From the NCBI GenBank assembly GCA_025531455.1, contig JAMYHL010000159.1, forward strand, positions 1-22,940: a DNA stretch of 22,940 nucleotides, read 5' to 3'. Position 1 is the first letter of the stretch; each line of letters begins with the position of its first letter. Below are positions 18,550 to 22,940 of the stretch, one piece after another. The notes below the pieces were generated by a model. That model had not been told where the DNA came from. It saw only the letters and a list, made by a program, of their open reading frames with translations, and searched no databases. The position numbers and the translations under genes are program-made. This DNA is from Apiotrichum sp. Y4204 (taxonomy: Eukaryota; Basidiomycota; Tremellomycetes; Trichosporonales; Trichosporonaceae).

Positions 18550-18881
18550 GCCCGTTAAACAAAGGAAGTCTGTTGAGTGGATCAGGTCGTTAAGCAGACA
18601 AGTCCGTCAAGCGAACACGTCCGTTGACCAAAGAATGTCCGCTAAGCTGAGAATCTCCGTTAGGCAGAGGATGTGACGCGTAGACATCGGTGTTCAGCAG
18701 TCATGTTCGTCAAATCAACCTGCCGCCGACATGCCAGTAAGGTGCGATGTCCGTTAGGCTCCGCGGAAGAGAAATGTCCGTGAAGCAGACCCGTCTGTTA
18801 GGGTGAAAACGTACGTTAAGTTCGAAACGTCCATCAAGCATGTCGGTCCGCAGAGCAAAGCGACAGTCCGTCACAGTTGTC
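18550..18881 (+). repeat. Degenerate 17-18-bp minisatellite, about 18 units
   Basis: The region reads as repeated units close to gtccgttaagcagaaaac. Clear units begin at 18550, 18568, 18586, 18602, 18619, 18637, 18655, 18705, 18749, 18776, 18793, 18811, 18829, 18846 and 18866. Most are 17 or 18 nt, with weaker units around 18673-18704 and 18722-18748. No reading frame spans it and unit lengths vary, so it is not a coding repeat. Confidence 0.8.
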
Positions 18882-20680
18882 TCGCTCCATCTCAGCAGTG
18901 GGGTTGCGACCGTGCTGTACGAGCTTGTTACGCTGAGTTCGTCCCGATTGCCGTTATACCCACACGTATTCCCAACTCATCATGGGGCTTGATATCTGAC
19001 GGAACTCATGTACAGTCGCTGTGTATTGGTATCATACAGTCCCTTAGCGATTTATGAAGGGAGGAGTTTCACGAAAACAGAGCGGCAAAACCACAGCGCC
19101 GCGTCTCCGCTGCAACTTACTGTGGGGTACAGGCTGCGGGCATTGGCTGGACGAGATTGGCTGGACGAGACGCGGTGTTATGTGTTCATTCCACTGATGG
19201 TTGTAGCGGTCTCCAGTTGAGTGATGGTGCCAGTGTGACACTAACTTCCACACTGACGTTTTGGCCACATTGTTCTCCATCTCCTCACGCTCCTGCACGT
19301 TCAGGACACATCACACATCTGTTACGACTCCCACGTGCAGGATGATTGTGTGGCAAGGAGGTTCACGGTGTTCCAATTAGCGGAACCGTCCCATAGGCAT
19401 AGTTAGCAACTGTTAGAGACACAGTACTGCCAGTGGAGATACATGTGAGTACTGAGCGGGCGGTCGATGGGACTGATGCTGAGGCGGCGATTCTAGCAAC
19501 TCTTTTGTGACATTGTGTAAGGGCAGTTGACCGAATCGCGTGCCTGGTGTCTCCGGAACCTAATCCTAGTCGCCGATATGATGTAGCGCTTCGATGGGTA
19601 TCGTCGAAGTGCGTCGAACTAGGTCTGAACCGAGCCGGGTTGTCTCTATTGTAACACTTGCTAGAATAAGACTCTGAGGAGTCTTATCCGTCGCGTCACA
19701 TCCACAGGTCTATATACCACTTGGTAGTCCCTTCCTCTCGGTAGCGGCGCGGCGTGCTCAGACCGCGCCAGTCGGCGCTCGCCCTATGGGGAGCATGCCG
19801 ACTTGGCGATGGTGTCCGCTGCGACGCTAACCCCTGTTGGCGCAACGCGGTGTCGACTTGTATCGACGTGGCGCGTCGAACTCGGTCGAACGATCGTCAG
19901 GGCGAGACCGGGACTTGGTTAGCGGTATATCGTACGCGTGTCCCGCACGTGTCCGCACGTGGGATACGCATGTAGGATGGAGTGTCGGTGTGGCGCATTA
20001 CACATTCCTTGTCCTGACAGTTTTTCGAACAGGAGACCTCCCCACAGTGTATGTGCGGTAAGGTGACCAGAGGAGATAAAACCCAGTGTTGGCAATGCCC
20101 AGAGCGGGATGTGACACTGATTGATACTCTCACGGTGTTACTGCTACCGGCTTGACATGTGTAGACAGTTCCCATGTCTGTTCCAAAACTGACCAGCCTC
20201 CCATTTCAACAGACGTGTAGCATCAGATGTTGACAAGGAGGAATCCTGCACCTCCACATCACATCAGTGGGTCTTGTGTGATTGACAAAGGGTGTATTTC
20301 GCCCATGCCGATACGATAATACCGTTTTGCGTGCTGCTGGACGCCCCACTGCAGAGTGCACACATTGTTTTTGGCTTACGGGCGACTACGGGCAAATCGG
20401 TCTGTGGCAGTGATAGAGCTTTTCTGTCATGTGCACTGGCTCCAGAACCACCAGACCTGCATCCACAACTGTTTCCACACTTGTTCAAGTGATCCGTTCT
20501 GACTTGCATGATCATTCTCCCCATGTCAGCATCTGCAGACGAGTGTAACGGCCAGGCCCGAATTTTGATCTCCGGATCTTCGGATCTGCGCCATGCGAGC
20601 CTCAAGATCGCCGCGGACATCCCCTCGACCTCCACCTTGCCGATCGACTAGCAGACATCACGTGGTTCATCACGTGACAC
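18882..20680. other. No gene seen
   Basis: Roughly 1.8 kb with only short frames. A hairpin (19666-19687) and a TATA-like tctatatacc word (about 19711) occur in a GC-rich segment. Two CACGTG-containing words (20660-20677) lie near the left arm of the inverted repeat that follows. Confidence 0.4.
19666..19687. repeat. Perfect 9-bp hairpin
   Basis: ATAAGACTC and GAGTCTTAT flank TGAG. A TATA-like word follows about 25 bp later. Such a pairing occurs in some LTRs, but no LTR boundaries or target duplication were found. Confidence 0.7.
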
Positions 20681-21142
20681 CAGTACTGTCAACCGTCGAG
20701 CCGATCACTTCTTCAAACGCACCGTAGCGCGCCGTTTGTTAAAAATCAGTGCACCTCCAGTAAATTCAGTTAGTTCCTCAGACTTGCTGTGCTAGTAGAA
20801 GCTGATAAAAGCTATGTGTCCCTTTCTTACTGAACTTCTGCACGCAAGCATGCATGAGAACCAGCAAGAAGAGGACTGTTCTGAGGCAAATTCAGGGTAA
20901 CTCTGGTTGTAGAGGCTAAGAATGTGCCACAAAATTCGCATTTTTGGGTAAATCTTGATGTCGGGCATGCATGCATTCTCTTTCAGCTTCCATGTTTGAC
21001 CCACGGATAGATCTCTATCTTCCCATCAGATGTGCCGAAGATTGTGAAGACAAGTGTTTTATTTGATTTATACTCGATTTTCTAAAATGACTGTCTGGGG
21101 TGCAAATTGGGGTACCGATCGGCTCGACGGTTGACAGTACTG
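20681..21142. mobile_element. 26-bp perfect inverted repeat bracketing 410 bp
   Basis: The 26 bases at 20681-20706 (starting cagtactgtcaaccgtcgag) are exactly the reverse complement of 21117-21142. The 410 bp between are more A/T-rich than the surroundings and encode nothing. The layout fits a small non-autonomous element (MITE-like) or a paired recognition site. No target-site duplication is obvious at the outer ends (gacac before, tacct after), which weakens the transposon reading. Confidence 0.45.
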
Positions 21143-21684
21143 TACCTATCGGGGGAGGTGTCTGTAGAATCGTTCCGTTTCGGATGTGAAGTGTTGACAA
21201 TCATGACTGTCGGGTGGTGTGAACTATCGGGTGAAGTGCCCAAACCCTGTTCTCGATAATGGCAGTGGTACGTCAAGTGGGGTTTGGATTGAACGGGCAC
21301 CTCCACCCCTTCTCCAGCGTAATGCAGCATCTCATTCAAGCCGATGGGAGGAAGATGACTCCTTGTAGCTTCTCAAGTCGAACCGCTAGCATTCTGGACT
21401 AATGTATTTAACTGGTAAACCACACATGGTAGGGAATGTCATGGTGACCGGGGACTGTTTCATACCGGCCAGAAACGCGACCATACAGTACATCCTCCCG
21501 ATAAGAGTGCACTGCTGGTCATTCATTCATCACCCATCAACAGGTTGGCATGTCTATGGATTGAGTGAAGGCACACACCGCATCAACTCCTTTTTGATCC
21601 AACCGTCATGCGTACATCCAAACTCCCTCAGACGACACCTGAGGGATCCTCCAGTCTGTGGCTGCGGAAGTGAAAAGTTTCGTG
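21143..21684. other. No gene seen
   Basis: About 0.5 kb between the inverted repeat and the G-rich tandem repeats. Frames of up to 96 codons occur on both strands without recognisable character. Confidence 0.4.
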
Positions 21685-22553
21685 GGTTATAGGGTGCTGC
21701 CGGGGGTGGGGGAGTCATGAAGGAGTGGTCGTTGGGTCATGTGACCTATACCATCGGATAGCTCTTTTCGATCCTGATTGGGTGGTACAGATCACATGGC
21801 ATTCTGTGCAGCGGTGCCTGAGCAGTGTTAGGGGTTATAGGGCGATCTGGGGGGTTGGGGGTTTTGGAAATATTGAGCCCCGGGACTCCCGCTGTGCATG
21901 GCCAGATAGAGCCCATTGGGGGCTACAAGACAGCACAGAACCCCAGGGAAGGGTTTCCTGGACGACTGAGATACGACCCAAAAACATGTTTGGTGACAGG
22001 AACTTAGCCAAAAAAGGTGACATTTTGGGGGTGTGACATTTTTTGGGTGACATGTCACCACAACTTAGAAAGATTTTTTTGAAGAGTGACATTTTGGCTG
22101 GGGGTGGACAGATGTCACCCATGGGTGTGACATAGTTGGACTGGAGGGTGACAAATGTCACACCATATGTCACACCTCTGGTTATAGGGCGGTTCCGACC
22201 GTGGGGGGTTGAGAAGGGAAGACTTTTCTGCTGTTTTCACTGCATGCCCAGGTTACGTCTATGGAGTCATCTAACATATCTGAAACCCCAGGGCAGGGGT
22301 CGCTTCGTTTTCGAGCAGTGAGTGAAAATGTGTCCCAGCGCAGTGTCCCCTGGGGGGGTGGGACAAATTGGGACAACTTGCAAAATAACTTAGAAATTTT
22401 TCCAAAAAAAGTTTGGAGCAAAGGTTTAGCCATTGCTTGGCAATCAGTGCTGGTGGAGGTCTGAGTGCGGTAGCTGCAGCGGTTGCGGAGATATTCGCGT
22501 TTCCGTTTTTGGCCGTAGTGGTTATAGGGCGATCTGGGGGGTTGGGGGTTTTG
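21685..22553 (+). repeat. G-rich degenerate tandem repeat, units of about 340 bp
   Basis: The word ggttatagggcg starts units at 21833, 22180 and 22520, with a weaker relative at 21685. Units 1 and 2 also share, in the same order, an accccaggg-(a/c)agggg segment (about 21940 and 22286) and an acttagaaa-T-run segment (22072 and 22387). A 34-base stretch is identical at 21833-21866 and 22520-22553. No protein is supported. Minus-strand frames repeatedly end in similar Pro-rich peptides (PQPPRSPYN, KPPTPQIAL) simply because they cross the same G-rich word. Confidence 0.65.
22046..22059. repeat. 14-bp perfect palindrome GGTGACATGTCACC
   Basis: It lies in a 170-bp stretch (22016-22185) with many GTGACA/TGTCAC words in both orientations, within tandem unit 1. 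It could be a protein-binding array or the by-product of local duplications. Confidence 0.6.
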
Positions 22554-22940
22554 TCCTGGGGGGTTCATTGGATGCTGGTGACCCTGAAATGTGCTTTGGT
22601 ACAGGTCTCGTGGCCCTGGCTGCAGTGGTTGTGAAGTTATTCCAGTTTACGTTTCTCCCAGCCAAAAGTAGTTTTGGGTTAGATGGTGATCCTGGGGGTT
22701 GGGGGTTTTCGACTTTGGTGCATGATGACGTAGCCCTGGACTGTAGCTCCGGAATGGTATAGCTCACAAGGCTGTAGCTGTAGCGGTTGAGGAGCTATGG
22801 CTGTTTATATGGGTACATCCTGGGGGGTACAAATCCTTGTGTGGCGCCGCGGGCCCCCTCCCCCCATGGTTTTTTACCCGAGGCGCGTAGCGCCGAGGGT
22901 TAGAGAAAATTTGGGCTTTTTGGACCCCCAGGAGTGGCCT
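22554..22940. other. G-rich repeat-like end of the window, no gene seen
   Basis: Continues the G-run character (cctgggggttgggggtttt near 22691) and ends with a short inverted repeat GGCGC-gta-GCGCC (22882-22894) inside aggcgcgtagcgccgag. The sequence runs off the window, so a larger repeat or element may continue beyond it. Confidence 0.4.

Noticed and set aside
18770..18850. tRNA-like gttcgaaac word
   Set aside because: It is part of a minisatellite unit; no acceptor stem or anticodon arm can be formed around it.
18550..18881. CRISPR array
   Set aside because: The repeats are contiguous with no unique spacers and no cas genes, and the genome is eukaryotic. It is a minisatellite.
19400..19990. 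Possible solo LTR around the 19666 hairpin
   Set aside because: A hairpin and TATA-like word are present, but I found no TG...CA ends, no target duplication, no primer-binding site and no second copy.

Overview
The window looks like nuclear DNA of a filamentous or yeast-like fungus, most likely a basidiomycete. The reasons are GT-AG introns that are extremely short (about 32-52 nt), pyrimidine-rich leaders upstream of start codons, C/G-rich third codon positions in the real genes, a Zn(II)2Cys6-type cysteine motif, and long gene-poor stretches full of simple repeats. No rRNA, tRNA, CRISPR or plasmid-type feature was seen. I could not place the species.

Layout. From 1 to about 9.8 kb there is no intact gene that I can support. 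This part holds short tandem repeats, fragments with coding character and, most interestingly, two diverged copies of one block in direct orientation (about 4.77-6.1 kb and 7.94-9.2 kb). Their common ancestor encoded an unrecognised protein on the minus strand. Both copies keep the same frames and one intron position but carry stops and frameshifts. A second decayed coding trace lies on the plus strand beside each copy (4472-4684 and about 7028-7781).

From 9.8 to 17.6 kb is a compact gene region with five supported genes: a small acidic protein (9812-10329, +); a convergent ACMSD/6-methylsalicylate-decarboxylase-like amidohydrolase in four exons (10437-11555, -); a long coiled-coil protein (12435-14119, -); and two consecutive plus-strand genes (15009-15833 and 16450-17559), each with a six-cysteine CX2CX6C...CX2CX6C motif resembling the fungal binuclear zinc cluster. 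The coiled-coil gene and the first cysteine gene are divergent and share an upstream region of about 0.9 kb. The second cysteine gene has four ACGCGT (MCB-type) boxes within 65 bp upstream. Only the amidohydrolase has a recognisable chemistry; the other four are unrecognised proteins and no pathway joining them can be claimed.

From 17.6 kb to the end no gene is supported. This part contains a degenerate 17-18-bp minisatellite preceded by two hairpins (18.50-18.88 kb), a 26-bp perfect inverted repeat bracketing 410 bp (20681-21142, possibly a small non-autonomous element), and a G-rich degenerate tandem repeat with units of about 340 bp (21.68-22.55 kb). The most general finding is the intron structure: five introns of 32-41 nt, four of which have the branch-point-like adenosine exactly six nucleotides before the exon.
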